A stretch of DNA of 34,674 nucleotides from Elysia marginata (taxonomy: Eukaryota; Mollusca; Gastropoda; Plakobranchidae). Both the position numbers and the translations under genes were made by a program. The DNA lies in NCBI GenBank assembly GCA_019649035.1, contig BMAT01013347.1:207857-242530 (forward strand), in the 5' to 3' direction. Shown piece by piece: positions 22,245 through 33,758 of the stretch; position 1 is the stretch's first letter, and each line of letters begins with the position of its first letter. Below the pieces are notes generated by a model. The model made no database searches, was not told the origin of the DNA, and was given only the letters and a program-made list of their open reading frames with translations.

Positions 22245-22299
22245 TTACTTGGCATTGTCCGGGACCAGGCGTTCGCTAGCCGCCATGATGGCCAATCAG
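22245..22299 (-). promoter_or_regulatory. Promoter-like CCAAT plus ATGGCGGC cluster
   Basis: On the minus strand, CTGATTGG (reverse of CCAATCAG, 22292-22299, an NF-Y type site) is followed eight bases later by ATGGCGGCTAGC from 22286. ATGGCGGC is both a YY1-type motif and a typical initiating Met-Ala-Ala context. The frame is only 13 codons (ending at 22245), possibly cut by a weak donor GTAATG. This arrangement recalls the start of some housekeeping genes, but a CCAAT box normally lies further from the start, and no continuing exon was found. Confidence 0.18.
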
Positions 22300-22329
22300 C
22301 GCCACACAAATGACAGGCCGTGCATCAGA

Positions 22330-23855
22330 CAAAGCTGGTGACGAGCTCATCCTCACGCTCTGTGTATTCAGTCGGCACAGATTCTATTTCTCACGTGCAA
22401 ACACCAAGCCTACCTTAGTTTAGTCAGCATAGTGCTATAGCGAAACTCGTGATAATTTTCATATTCTACATGGTATAATTTCTGAAAAACAAATACCACG
22501 TACATTGCAATCTTATCTTAAATTTAGTAAAAATTGAATACGGTAGGTCCTTCATTTTCCTTGAAGTGTCAACCGGCGAGCAGTAAGTTATGTAAAAAGA
22601 TCGAAAAACTTGTAATAAATTTGAAAACTCATCGTACCGACACTTTCTGACACTTTCCTCTAGTTTGCAAAGAACTCTGGTTTTTACGAGTTTATGTTTA
22701 CACTGGAATAGACTTCGTGAATTAAAAAAAGGTTCAGTTACTCTAGACTGATCTCTCTGAACACGCCCCAGTACACAAACGAGCCATCCGTTCATCTCAG
22801 CGGGATTCGTTAGGTAAACGAGCGCTGGAACTAGGTCTAGTTGTGATTCACTGAACCAGGGTTAAATCTGCGCTTTCTCACTGATACTCACGCCACGACA
22901 TGACATTGGACACAAATAGAGAAAAAAAAGAGGAGGGCGAGAGGCTATAAATGGAACTCATACCATCGGACGTAGGTTGCAACATATTGCACTGCTTTTT
23001 CATAATTAAGAGACACAAATTATTTGTATTACGAAAGCGCCAAAGAGACAAGGAATTATTTAATCGGAAACGACGAAATGGCTTTAAGAGTGTTCATACA
23101 TTTTAAAGACAACGTTGTCAGTGTAAACTGTAAGAGAATTTGTCCTGGGATATTTACTCCATAAGGAGGAGAAATATTATTTGTATGGTTTTCTTCATAC
23201 AGACGAGTAAAAAGAACTAAATTAAATTCTAAAATAAAAAATCTAAAAAATTAAATGTTAAAAACCTTTTTAGATAAATATATTTTAGAAAATGAATCTT
23301 CCAAAAGTGCAGAAGGCTAACTAAAATTTCACACATTTGTAGCTGCTAAATACAATTTTGTACAAATAAGATATGCAATTCTCAATAGTATAAGACTTAC
23401 AACCTTGATGGCACATGGTATCATAGATGATCGGTATGAATAAATAGACCGTTTACATCAATCAAATTTGTATGATTAAGGTTTATTCAAGTGGCTGTAA
23501 AAAAAGCTTCTCCTATACTCAAGAACGCGATACAAATTTTTACTTTCATCCTCCATTGTGGTGTTTGACTTCAGATCAACTAATCTTCGTAATTATCCCT
23601 GCGTTGTGGGAATGGCTTTTTCATGAGATGTTTATAATTATTTTTGGTGCTTGCATGATTTACATAATTCTTTTTCGTGTTTTGTTAGCTTCGTTTTTTT
23701 ACGCTTTGTAATTCTATACTGTACAGTAACATACAGTACATTTGGATGGCTGAGCAAGAAATCAGGTATTTAGTGCAACGGTTTCCTTCTCTCCTCAGGT
23801 TATCGTATTCTTCTTCTCCGATCACTGCAATCACAAGTTCAGTTCTGAGGATCAT
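22330..23855. other. Unassigned AT-rich stretch
   Basis: Minus-strand and plus-strand open frames (22466-22795, 23472-23711) show no recognisable domain and have the composition of AT-rich non-coding DNA. No repeat family was recognised. Confidence 0.45.
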
Positions 23856-23986
23856 AAGAAAAGCGCCCTAGGCTCACAAGAAAAGCGCATTAGGCTCATA
23901 GAAAAGCGCTTTAGGCTCACAAGAAAAGCGCATTGGGCTCATAAGAAAAGCGCGCTAGGCTCACAAGAAAAGCGCATTAGGCTCAT
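23856..23986 (+). repeat. 22-bp minisatellite, six copies with dimeric pattern
   Basis: Six consecutive units of AAGAAAAGCGC-NNT-A/GGGCTCA-C/T start at 23856, 23878, 23900 (one base shorter), 23921, 23943 and 23965. Units 1, 3 and 5 end in CAC and have variable centres (CCT, TTT, GCT). Units 2, 4 and 6 end in CAT and keep ATT in the centre; units 2 and 6 are identical. This is the signature of duplication of a two-unit block. The array is followed within five bases by a long GA microsatellite. Confidence 0.92.
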
Positions 23987-23990
23987 GAGT

Positions 23991-23992
23991 CA

Positions 23993-24049
<57 letters not shown>
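23991..24049 (+). repeat. (GA)n microsatellite
   Basis: About 29 GA units with one early AAAG interruption, immediately downstream of the minisatellite. Confidence 0.96.
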
Positions 24050-24052
<3 letters not shown>

Positions 24053-24724
24053 CGAATGTCCTACATATAGAACTTGGACAACGGCTAGGAGTGTGCCAAA
24101 TTTACATGGAACAAGCACCTAGCTAAATATGTTAGTTTAGAATTTAATTGACACTATCGATCATGTTTTCTTTGTATTAAAAAAAAGCATTTATCGTGTA
24201 ATTGGTCATTGTTTTGTTTTCATTTTACTTTATTCGAGTTTATCTCCGTAATGACTTGAATTTACTTGTTACTCACATGGGTAGTTTCATGTTATTGTCT
24301 ATGGTATTACTGCAGCTGATGCTTTTATTGTACACTTGCGTTTTAAGCTCACTATTATGCTTTTTTTGCTGCACCATCATAAATATTTGCATAACTTTAT
24401 AAAATATGTGTTACTTAAAGTTTACAAAAGTGACTTTTTCTTCCTTTTTATTTTTCTGTCTTTGCTCTGATCGGAGCCCTGTTGCCCATATGAAGGAATA
24501 GCTGATCATTTTTGCTGCTGTGTTTAATCTTTCAGGCCAATTGGTGATTTATGCTCTCTGGTGAAGGCTCTCGTTGCTTAAGCAATCTTCCCAATAATCA
24601 ACTCAGTTAGGTAGACTTGCAGTTCTTCTTCGAGTCACACAGTGATGCGTATTGGAGACCACCAGGTGCGGCAGCAATGTAAACCTTGGACAACGGTCAC
24701 TCGCTGAATGCCGTGGGCGCTCAC
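24050..24724. other. Unassigned stretch
   Basis: CTTGGACAACGG occurs twice, at 24073-24084 and 24685-24696, each followed within about 50 bases by ACAAGCACC. This is a weak hint of an old duplication. No gene was recognised. Confidence 0.35.
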
Positions 24725-24792
24725 TGCGTGGGTGGCACAAGCACCAGGTGATCAGCCAGAGGTGAGAACAACCAAACATAATTAAGGTGACA
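24725..24792 (-). CDS. Possible small exon, function unknown
   Basis: On the minus strand, an excellent acceptor-like tract (about ten Ts, then CCTTTGCAG) is followed 68 bases later by GTGAGC, a consensus donor. Two of three frames are open. One reads CHLNYVWLFSPLADHLVLVP, and another starts VTLIMFGCSHLWLITW. Neither resembles a family I know, and the two frames cannot be separated on present evidence. The splice signals are the only support; an untranslated exon or coincidence is equally possible. Confidence 0.2.
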
Positions 24793-26105
24793 CTGCAAAG
24801 GAAAAAAAAAACTCAGCGTGTGAACTTTGGTTGAGAAACAGCTACTGGTATGAAAATGGTTTAGACACAATCTTACCAGCAAAGAACAATAGTAAATAAA
24901 ACTTTCAGTAGAAAAGCAACAAACAAAAATACCATCTGTGCATGGAGCACTGAAAGAACTAAGTATCACTAAAACCATTTTAAAGAAAACTACTAAAGTT
25001 AAGTAGCTAACATTTATAACAATCTGCCCAAATTAAACTAAAATAAACGTATAACCCACTCCAACCAACAGAAAACAAACTGACCGGATCAAAAAACTTA
25101 GATAAGAAAGGCACATGAAAAAAAAATAAAATTTACTAGTTAAGTTTATTATCCGACGTGCGCAAAGCGACAAAAGAACAACGGAAATAGTCAGGAGAAG
25201 CCGCATCTGCGTACACGCTACCTAGGCAAGTTTATGGGACTTTAGTCAAACACAGAACATTAAAAGGCAGCTGTTTTATTTCTTTTAGATATGATTAGTA
25301 GATCTTTTAAGAGTAGCTCAATTGATTTTCTTACTGGCTAACTACTTATGATAGCTTCATTTTATGCTTTCTAGAGCTATTGCAGAGCTGGTGCTTATTT
25401 GGCTTATAGAGAGGTAAAATTTCTCATTACATGCCATTGGTTTATAAGATAGTAGAAACAAGATGCTGTTGGGGGTTTATAAAAGCCATTTTTCTTGATA
25501 CAGTGATTTTGAAGTTTCGAGACGTTATGTACACCTACTATTTGGAACAGTGGCAGTACTTTCTATCAACAGCTGCCAAGCATGGAAACCAGAGATCTCG
25601 CTTTAAAATGGTTTTTAAAAAGACCTATTGGCGTACATCTTTGTAAATCTTTTTGAATTGAGGTTTCCGTGGTATGAATAATAGTTTAATAAATTCCAAT
25701 TAGGTAAATGTATCCTATTGTGTAACTAGGTCTCTCAGGCCTTGGCGAAAGTAAATGCGGCAGGGAAAGCAATTATGGACTATCCCATTGCACTTTTTGC
25801 CACAAATAACAAGTACTCTGCTACTTGTTCCATAATGCTCGTATCGTGTGTGTGTAACTCTACTTTGGTTGCTGTACAGTTGTCTTGTTTTGAAAACACT
25901 CTGTGCAAAGTTAGCTTATATTATCATTTTTGCTGCAAACTGAATGCAAATATGATAGTGTCCATGTTCTAAAGATCTAAAACTCTAAAAAAAATACTTA
26001 TTTTGAGAATCCAAGAGAACGAATATACGTGTCCATGACTGACTTTACAACATACTACAGTCTTAACGACTTATTCAAGCGGTTGCCAGCCTAGGTTTAG
26101 CTTAC
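24793..26105. other. Unassigned AT-rich stretch
   Basis: Open frames at 25431-25646 and 25742-25972 on the plus strand lack domains and signals. No repeat family, RNA gene or regulatory cluster was recognised. Confidence 0.45.
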
Positions 26106-26330
26106 CGAGACCCGGCGCGGATTAGGTGGCAGCCGTGGCCACCCGGAAGCTTATCCATGCAGAAAGCTGCGGCAGCGCCCGCTACAATGGATGCTGACGT
26201 TGGTGTTGAGATGGCTGATGCGATGAGCAACTGAGCGGGGACGCACGCTGAATCAGCTACAGAGGTATCAGTTTCATGGTTTGACACCTTTACACAGGTT
26301 CTACGCCGGTTCCACGCCGGTTCCACGCCG
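26106..26330 (-). CDS. Possible internal coding exon in a GC-rich island, function unknown
   Basis: On the minus strand, TTTTTTTTTTTCTGTTGTGCCTGCAG-type sequence gives a strong acceptor ending at 26331, and TCG followed by GTAAGC at 26105 gives a consensus donor. The 225 bases between are open in only one frame and form a symmetric exon (divisible by three, same intron phase on both sides). The frame encodes about 74 residues, including KVSNHETDTSVADS, SAISTPTSASIVAGAAAA and MDKLPGGHG. It stands out as GC-rich inside AT-rich DNA. The first 28 bases are an 11-bp tandem repeat (26303-26330). I recognise no domain. The splice signals and openness are seen; that this is a real exon is inferred. 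Confidence 0.35.
26303..26330 (+). repeat. 11-bp tandem repeat
   Basis: ACGCCGGTTCC occurs twice followed by a partial third copy (ACGCCG). Since 11 is not a multiple of three, copy-number change would shift any reading frame through it. Confidence 0.9.
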
Positions 26331-27160
26331 CTGCAGGCACAACAGAAAAAAAAAATCAATGATCCATGCATGGTCCATGATGACAAAACTTTGGGATTTT
26401 TTTTACTAATTTGTTTTTCCGGCCGGTGTCCTTTGCATTTCATTTTCATACATTATTATCTTCACAGAAGATTTCTGTGAGAAAAAAAACAATCAGCGTT
26501 CTCCGCCAGGACGCGATAGTACTGCTTGAACGGAAAACTGTTACTCGTTTCGTTCTCTTCATATAGAATATCCAGGCCCTATGGTTTTAAGTTGCAAGCG
26601 CAAAACCCAATGTAGCAATCAATAACTAAGTTAAGTCAAAGAAGGTGAAAGCTTTTAAATATGTTAAGAAATGGTTTGTCGTTGACCACATCAGTTAAAA
26701 ATTAATAAATACTAGAATCAACAAAACAGAACATTTTGTAAATAGTTCCAACAAGTCACTTATTTCTGCTTAAGTCATCTAACATCGATTAAATTTGATT
26801 TTATTGTACCATCATCAAATTTACAAACTGGTTTGATACATCAAAAAGGTCAATAACTCTGTAGGAATACAACACGGGCACAAAAGTCTGCCCAAGATCA
26901 CTTTAGAGTAAAAATAATTAGAAAACCTGTAGTAGGGCTTATGTACATCTTTAAAAAACAAAACCACCTTTTCCTTACTTAACCCGTTAACACCTTAACA
27001 AATACTTAGCTAAAGTGAAACCCCATTTAAGTTTCAGATCTGCAGCTGTGAAGACATCTCCAAACAAACAAGGGTATCGCTACTAAACTGTTTCAGCGGA
27101 GTCTGCTTAAGATAAACATAGTTTTGATAGAAACTACCGTATGTTTTTGGTCTCTTTTTT
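26331..27160. other. Unassigned AT-rich stretch
   Basis: No coding, RNA or transposon signal recognised. Confidence 0.45.
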
Positions 27161-27212
27161 TTTTCTTTGCAATGTTACTGCTTTATATAAAGTTTGAATA
27201 AATGAATGAAAG
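27160..27212 (+). mobile_element. Possible retroposon 3' tail
   Basis: TTTATATAAAGTTTGAATAA followed by ATGAATGAA resembles the AATG-repeat tails of some LINE or SINE families. The body upstream is not recognisable and no duplication was found. Confidence 0.3.
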
Positions 27213-27639
27213 TTCAGTCTGGCTCAGAGGGGTCTATATTAACAGGACTCCATTGTAATATTAAGAGAACGCGTAGTCGAACTATAAAAATCCATGAATA
27301 AACTCCATCTGCACATTGCCCTCAGAAAAGTTTTGCAAAAGCATAATTTTTATATATTCACCCTGTGTAAATGTTCTATAGAAAACGTTGAGGATTTAGT
27401 TGAGGAAAATAAAGAGAACTTATTTTAGAGAGTTCACTTTTATTGTGACAGTATTTTAATTCGTCTAATGAAGGGGTTTAATGATTATCGTACTTGCAAT
27501 ACATAATTTTCTTCTAAATCCAATAATAAAAAATATCTTGATTACTAATTTCCAAACGTAAAAATGAAAAACGTAACGAAATGACATCTTATGCCGTCAA
27601 TTTCGCAACTTTAACTTTAATGTCTCGCTAAAGTTGTGT

Positions 27640-27960
27640 TTTTTAACTGCGGCGGATGAACGAGCGGTTAGTCACGTCTTGTTACTGTTGAGTCCTGTTG
27701 GATGTCAGAGTTGGGCCAGACATGCATCGCCGGGCATAGATTTTCAGCTCTAGTTTGCAGGAACGCCACGCCAAACTCCTTTAGGCAGAACAGGAAAATT
27801 GCATTGTCCCTATGTTTTTCCGCTTCCATTGCCGTCGGTTTAGCAACCTCTGGGACCTGTGGAAATGGAGACAAGCTGCAGGGGGCGGAGATTTGATCGC
27901 CACATCAAGCTGTGAACAACACGGCCTAACCTGTCCTATCCAAGTGCTATCGCCATACGT
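27640..27960. other. GC-richer unassigned island
   Basis: Overlapping open frames on the two strands (27668-27874 minus, 64-68 residues; 27702-27896 plus) run through a segment that is more GC-rich than its surroundings. Neither product resembles a known family. No splice signals were convincing. It may be a regulatory or conserved segment. Confidence 0.25.
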
Positions 27961-28075
27961 TTTAAACGAATGAGTGGAGATATTAGAATTAAGAATATCT
28001 GGTTATTTTTGTTTCCACCAGTTTTCTCTCAAGGGAAACGCCTAAAAAATTATAATGGAGCTAAGAGAAACAGAA

Positions 28076-28078
<3 letters not shown>

Positions 28079-28128
<50 letters not shown>
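28079..28128 (+). repeat. (GA)n microsatellite
   Basis: About 25 uninterrupted GA units. Frames across it give Glu-Arg or Ser-Leu repeats that are not proteins. Confidence 0.96.
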
Positions 28129-28130
<2 letters not shown>

Positions 28131-28780
28131 TGGAGGAATAACAGAAAGGGAGCAATATTACAAGAGAAAGAGAGACACACAGACAGCCAGGAAGACAGAA
28201 AAGCACCCAGGCAAGTTTACAAGAAAAAGAAAACGTGACTATATAGTATAGATTTAGCCCAAAGCCAATGAAGTAATTGACCATGATAAAATCTTTTTAC
28301 CAATATTTAACTCCTGTGTTTTTCTGAGTCACTGACATATTGGTGTACTATTAAAATAACATCTAGGCATTGTATCAACTTGATATAACGTTAGAAATGG
28401 TACAAGTTATAAGTCTTTTCTTGAAGACAGATTGTAGGTATCCATAGCTGAATTTATAGAAGCACAGCAGCTGGGTTCATTTCTTACAACCATTGGTGAG
28501 TCTTGAAGTAGACTTACCAAAAGCTATGAAGTAGTTCGGCGCGTGTAGAAATTATTATAGATATGGCCAAATTCTTGAAAAAAAAGACCCAAAATATTTC
28601 AATGTCTATCTTGGCCCACACAGTACACGCCCACAATTAGGTTTGAGAATTAATAGAAATGATACATGCAACAAATAATTCAGTTATATACAGACTTGAT
28701 TTGAGACGCTGGAAATTGGACTAATCCCTAAATGGAGGAAACTCAATTTAATCATTTTTGAGAGTGTTTAATACTAGTTA
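28129..28780. other. Unassigned AT-rich stretch
   Basis: Nothing recognised beyond purine-rich sequence flanking the GA array. Confidence 0.45.
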
Positions 28781-28784
28781 AAGA

Positions 28785-28905
28785 ATACTTCCCGTGCCTT
28801 GACCGAAAGGGGATTATCAAATTAAGACTGCCAAACTTACCCACTCACAATGTAGGATTCAAACTCGGAAGACACGGATAGTGCAAACGCCCCCTCCCCC
28901 AGACG
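28785..28905 (-). mobile_element. Possible decayed SINE fragment
   Basis: On the minus strand, GAGTTTGAATCCTACA resembles a mutated pol III box B. It is followed by GTGAGTGGGTAAGTTTGGC and then CCCCTTTCGGTCAAGGCACGG, an arrangement that recalls tRNA-derived SINEs. Box A is not evident and no duplication was found. Confidence 0.25.
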
Positions 28906-28979
28906 CGGAGAGTAGAATTATTATGCTTGGTGTTAGTCGCGGACACAAACAAAAAAAAAAGAAATCCATTCCCAAGTTT

Positions 28980-29440
28980 GGTAGGAAGGTGGTACTGACC
29001 CGAACACGCCGTGGGTGAGAAAAGCGAAGCTAGTCATAAATTATAAGAGAAAATCCTCTTGACCAGTCCTTATTTATTTTGCCGACCAAGTCCATTAGAC
29101 GCATAAGGGCGTGAAAAAAGCTGGCGGGCGCGACAACACCTTTAATAAGTGACTTAAGACTTGACTTCAATCTAGTCAATTCTCCCCAGGATGGTCCTAA
29201 ACCTATTGTTCTGGACGAGTTCGCAATCGGTTACTCTCTGCGGGACGGACCATTAAGTCCGTGACAGGACCCCCTGTCTTTCTTTTGATGCTTCATCCCA
29301 AAAAATAGGGCAAGGCGCGAAGCTGGTGATAGAAAACACGGTTTCAAAGAAGAAGGGACGGGGCGTTGACAAGAATTATTGTCGCAAAGACCCCATGCTT
29401 CAGTGGGCACTTATGTCTGAAATAGTATCGTAGTGAAAAC
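28980..29440. promoter_or_regulatory. Second repeat-poor, GC-richer block; candidate conserved non-coding element
   Basis: No microsatellite, retroelement or long coding frame occurs here, and complexity is high. AT-rich homeodomain-like cores (TCATAAATTA near 29033, TTTATTTTG near 29070) alternate with GC-rich segments (GGGCGTGAAAAAAGC, CTGGCGGGCGCG). This alternation resembles developmental enhancers. Function is an inference without comparative data. Confidence 0.22.
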
Positions 29441-29456
29441 CCGCAGAATAGTCACC

Positions 29457-29472
29457 AGATCTAGATCTAGAT
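29457..29472. repeat. AGATCT/CTAGAT palindromic motif
   Basis: AGATCTAGATCTAGAT. Shorter relatives occur at 3197, 11027-11037, 11335-11350, 11571-11580 and 20251-20262, more often than seems expected for one 6-base palindrome. Confidence 0.7.
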
Positions 29473-29900
29473 TTCACTTGTTTTTTTTTACTATACTTAA
29501 TACAATATATTGCATTGAGATTTTTTGAGAGGTAAAGCAACATAACAATAGTTATCAAGCTTTATTGAAACATTAAGCTAAAACGCGTAAGCCAATGGCG
29601 AATAACAAAATGTAAATGATAATGACGAGTTAATCCTACAGACTATTCATTCCTGTGTCTTGTTGTCTAAGTCTAAAGAAAATCTGCACGCTGCCTTCAT
29701 TATTCAGTTCTCTTTACATGGCATCAGGATACGCGATGCAAATAAATTTGAGGATATTGATAAACATGTCAGTCTTTATTTTGTGTAACTTAGTCCCGAA
29801 TTTTGTGCTAATCTCGTTGTAAAATAAAAAGACAGTAAAGTTGAATTTGAGAATAATTGGCTGTCTAATCCATGTTTTTGAAAACTTGTATGAAAGAAAC

Positions 29901-29984
29901 TGTGTAGCTTTTATTTTGTCAAGCGCTTTGAGACTTTAAATCATTGTAAAAAGCGCTATATAAATTTAGATATTATTATTATAA
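29901..29984 (+). mobile_element. Retroposon 3' tail (LINE/SINE type)
   Basis: AAGCGCTTTGAGA (29921-29933) and, 17 bases later, AAGCGCTATATAAAT (29951-29965) followed by ATTATTATTAT. This order closely resembles the conserved 3' tail shared by several invertebrate and fish LINE/SINE families, in which the doublet AGCGCTTTGAGA ... AGCGCTATATAAAT precedes an ATT repeat. The 5' limit is not recognisable. Confidence 0.6.
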
Positions 29985-32900
29985 AAGTACAGGAAGTGTT
30001 GGACAGAGAAACAAAGAGCTCGTTATTACACTTTCTTTAAACAGGGCACGCGTTGTGTGGAAGTAAAAAGTGTAGTGATACCATTGTCAGTTTTAATTTT
30101 CTACATTTTTGTAGATCAAGAATCTTCTTCATCCATTCTAAAATGTGTCGAATACGAAATATAGTGCACTGTTAAGCATTTATGATAGGCAATTTCTTCC
30201 CATTTCTCTGGATTGTTTTTAAAAAAAAACATAGTATTTGATCCGCTGTGTTCTCGTTCCTGATTCCTTCATTTTTACAAGCTTGACATGTAGCAAATCT
30301 GTATGCCTTTCTTTAGCATTCCTTTTTATTTGTGAACTATTGGATTCTAAGACCATTGTGCCAGTTTGAGCGGTAATCAAATGCATTTTTTCTTTGCCTT
30401 GATATTTTAATTACATAAACTTCTCTTGTTTTAACTTATATTGTGTTTACAAAATGTTTCTATGAAGATTTAAAAACATAATCCGTATGACTAGGAGTAC
30501 ATCTTATGTAGAAGTACAGAAATTACACCATTTTAGAAAAGTTGACTATACTTAGACCTGTATATTATTTTCCATTTTCGTTGATGTGATCAAGGAATCC
30601 ATTCCAACTACCGATTACCTAAGCTTGTCTATATTGTATGTGGACCATACCTCATGGACCAGCGCGGCCTGCCTTTGATCAAGTCAAAGTTTTCCGCTAG
30701 AGTTGGTTTGTTGCCCAATAAACATTGCAATGCTGTCGGCGTCTCTTGGACGCTATTTTTCCATATTATATAACCTCTTTCTCAAGATAACCGTGCCTCT
30801 TAATGTGACCATTGATTTTTTGTATGCCGTAAGACATGGGCTTCAACATCTGCAACAGGAAAATAGCAGCTGCTTTCAGAATTTAGATCTACCCAGTCGC
30901 AGAGCCTTGAAGGAAAAAATCACAAGCACCGCAGACACCAAAACTGGAAGATTTTTGTTTGTTTTTCATATTATTTTAGACTACATAATGTAAATTTATT
31001 TTCCGTTAGCGTAGTGGTCACTTTTAATGCAAATTTCTTTCCTTTTTTAAGTATTACATAAAGTTAGTACACATCTAGAGCGCAAAAGTCACTAAGATAA
31101 CTTGATTGAGCAATCCACGAGAACCATTAGTTTGTTATCAGATGAAATGTGAAATCAGGGGCAAGAAATCTAAAGGGATGCAGGTGAATAATATCATTTA
31201 CACAAATCCGGGTTGAAGATTTTTACAGCTGCCTGCCTCTGGCATTTCCTTATTATAGCTTATAAATGGAAAGTTGCTTTCTTATATTACAAGCAAATGA
31301 GAATAAAACATTACTTATTAATTTGATATATGACTCTGAAATAAACGAAAAAAAAGAACGACTCTCAACTTAACTTGGCTTATAATAAATGTACTTAAAT
31401 AAACCAAACTGAATTAGATTTGAGAATTTGGATTTTGTAAAAGGTTTTTGACAATTCAATGTAAAAAATGGATAGCAAATCGACCAGACAACGCACAGGG
31501 CGGCTGCATTTCAGTTATTCAGGCATAAATGTGCGGTCAAGAGAACAACGTGAAAACCCAAAGCTCTTGTAAGGGGAATAACAAACATGTCCTGGTTGAT
31601 ACCTCAGGCTTTTCATTACTTCCCTTTGATTTTTTTTATACTTGCCTTGACTTGTACATATAGTACTCCACTCTGAAGCTGTGCACACTTTGCATTTCAT
31701 ATAATAAATAATTATCATGAAAATCAATCTTATAGAAAAATTGATCCTCTGTGTATTGAGTAAAGGCCTATTTACAGTCCTCTTCAACAGTTCTAAAAGA
31801 CGGTCTTAACAAACAGACATCACTCTAATAAAATATTTTAACATAAGTTTTCGTGGTCAGCTTTCTTCAAATGAAACAAGGAAATTTATCAAATATTTTT
31901 CTAAATTGTCCTAACACATAAAACACGCAGTTTAGGAGGTTTGACAACGCGTGTCATTACGTGCTTGCTTGAGAGATCAATAATTGAACTGTGATTTGGG
32001 ATTACGATTTAGTAAGGAGAATAGACAATACGATGCAATGAAAAAGTAAATTTACAATTAAAAGTTGAACTGATACTTCTTATTTTAAAAAAAAATCCAA
32101 CCTTATCGGTACTTTCATACATTTATCACTTATAAATTTGAAGATAAAGTGACTACAGATAAAAAGATCAACAATTCTTAATGTTTTCTCTTACTCGAGT
32201 AAAGTTGACGTGACTCGTAAATTTCTTTCACCAACACGTTCTTTTTTTAGATTAGTTTTTGTATAACCTCGAGAAAACGATAAAGGACACACACTTATGA
32301 AGCCACAATAGCGCACCTGAACGTCCAAGAAATACAAAAGCAAAAAACAAAACAACGATTTAGGTATATCTGTAATAGAGATTAAGATCGACAAGATTTT
32401 CAACACATTAAGTACAAAATGTTCATCACGTAAAGTTACCTTCAAAGGAAATACAAGTAAATACATTAATAAGTAAAATACACTGAGATAACCAGGCGAA
32501 TGCATAATGCCTGTGTTATCTTTAGATTTCAATAAAAAGATAATACATGTAGAATTAATTTTTTTTGTTTCTCACATATAAGCTCGCGTTGTCAATAACG
32601 CAAATATCCTGCAATACGGAGTAACTTTAAACTATCTTACAATAAAAATAACATGAAAGAAGAGGCTGAAGAAAATTTATCAAAATCAAAATTTTCTAAA
32701 AGCAAAAAAGGTAGGTTTTAAAAATCGACAACCTTTACACAATTTGTACAGTAAGAACTTGCAGCCATAATAGTTCTCCCCTTAAACAGCCTATTTTGTT
32801 ATATAAATATTGTATGATATATGGTGTGCGTTTCTTGGAATTGCAAACTGGCAGTGTAATACTACAGAAAGAGCGTAATACCTAAACAAAATTATCTTTA

Positions 32901-33240
32901 AAATGTCAGCAACGGTTAGATTATGTACATAAGCAAAGGTCAATGCTCATCATTAATCTATAGTTATGCTACGAGTAGTTTATCCTTTGATACCTAAATT
33001 TTGCTTCCTCACGTTATTATGTCTCAACGAGCCTGAAAATGCCCTTTAACATGAAGAGATATGATGTATGCTGAATTCTTTTTCACTTGAACACAGTAAA
33101 GTCGCGAAAATCAAAATTTGGTTTGAAAGCATCAATGTATTATTGCTAAAATTTGGCTCGTCTATGGTAGATTCTTGGCTTTTATAAATGGTAAACAAAT
33201 GTTGAGAGGCTGTTAATTTCATATAAGAGATTGAAAGGAG
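29985..33240. other. Long unassigned AT-rich stretch
   Basis: Open frames (for example 30703-30993 plus, 31515-31787 minus, 32191-32532 minus) have no domain resemblance, and most lack good starts. No RNA gene, repeat family or transposon end was recognised. Confidence 0.45.
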
Positions 33241-33400
33241 AAGATAAGAATGGAAAACAAGGATGCGGGGAGGGGTTGGGATAGAGAGATAAAGAGAGGG
33301 AGAGAGGATGATAAAAAGAGAAAGTAGAAAACTAAAACTTGGTCGGACTGATAGAGGCGGAGAGAAAAAGGGAGGAAAAAAGGCGGGGTGGATCATAACT
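33241..33400 (+). repeat. Purine-rich imperfect GA/GGGA tract
   Basis: Interrupted GAGA, GGGA and GAAA units. The minus strand reads as a Pro/Ser/Phe low-complexity frame without biological meaning. Confidence 0.7.
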
Positions 33401-33513
33401 ATTACGCCTCAGGTCGTTAAATTTTATTCAGAAGAAAAAATAAGAGGTGGTGTATTTTTTTTATTATCTTAAAGAAGAACACAAGCGTGAGCGAGAAAGA
33501 TAGGTAGATATAT

Positions 33514-33517
<4 letters not shown>

Positions 33518-33552
<35 letters not shown>

Positions 33553-33563
33553 GAGAGAGAGAA
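33518..33563 (+). repeat. (GA)n microsatellite
   Basis: GA units with a single GTGA interruption near 33550. Confidence 0.95.
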
Positions 33564-33609
33564 ATAGACGGAGGGGAAGTAAAACAAAAATTGACTATTA
33601 TGTCTATCA

Positions 33610-33627
33610 ATAGACAGATAGACAGAC

Positions 33628-33669
<42 letters not shown>
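33610..33669 (+). repeat. (GATA)n microsatellite next to the Penelope-like element
   Basis: GACA/GATA units pass into about ten pure GATA units. The array lies just beyond the presumed 3' end of the minus-strand Penelope-like element. Confidence 0.95.
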
Positions 33670-33758
33670 GTAAATATGCATTAGTACAATAATATAGTGC
33701 TCAACATTATTGGAGCGTGTTATTTAGTATAGCTCTACCTTCCTATGTCCTCAGTCTA

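Noticed and set aside
24530-24585. Acceptor-like AATCTTTCAG followed by a short frame reading PIGDLCSLVKALVA
   Set aside because: Fourteen codons with no donor or polyadenylation signal are too little to support an exon.
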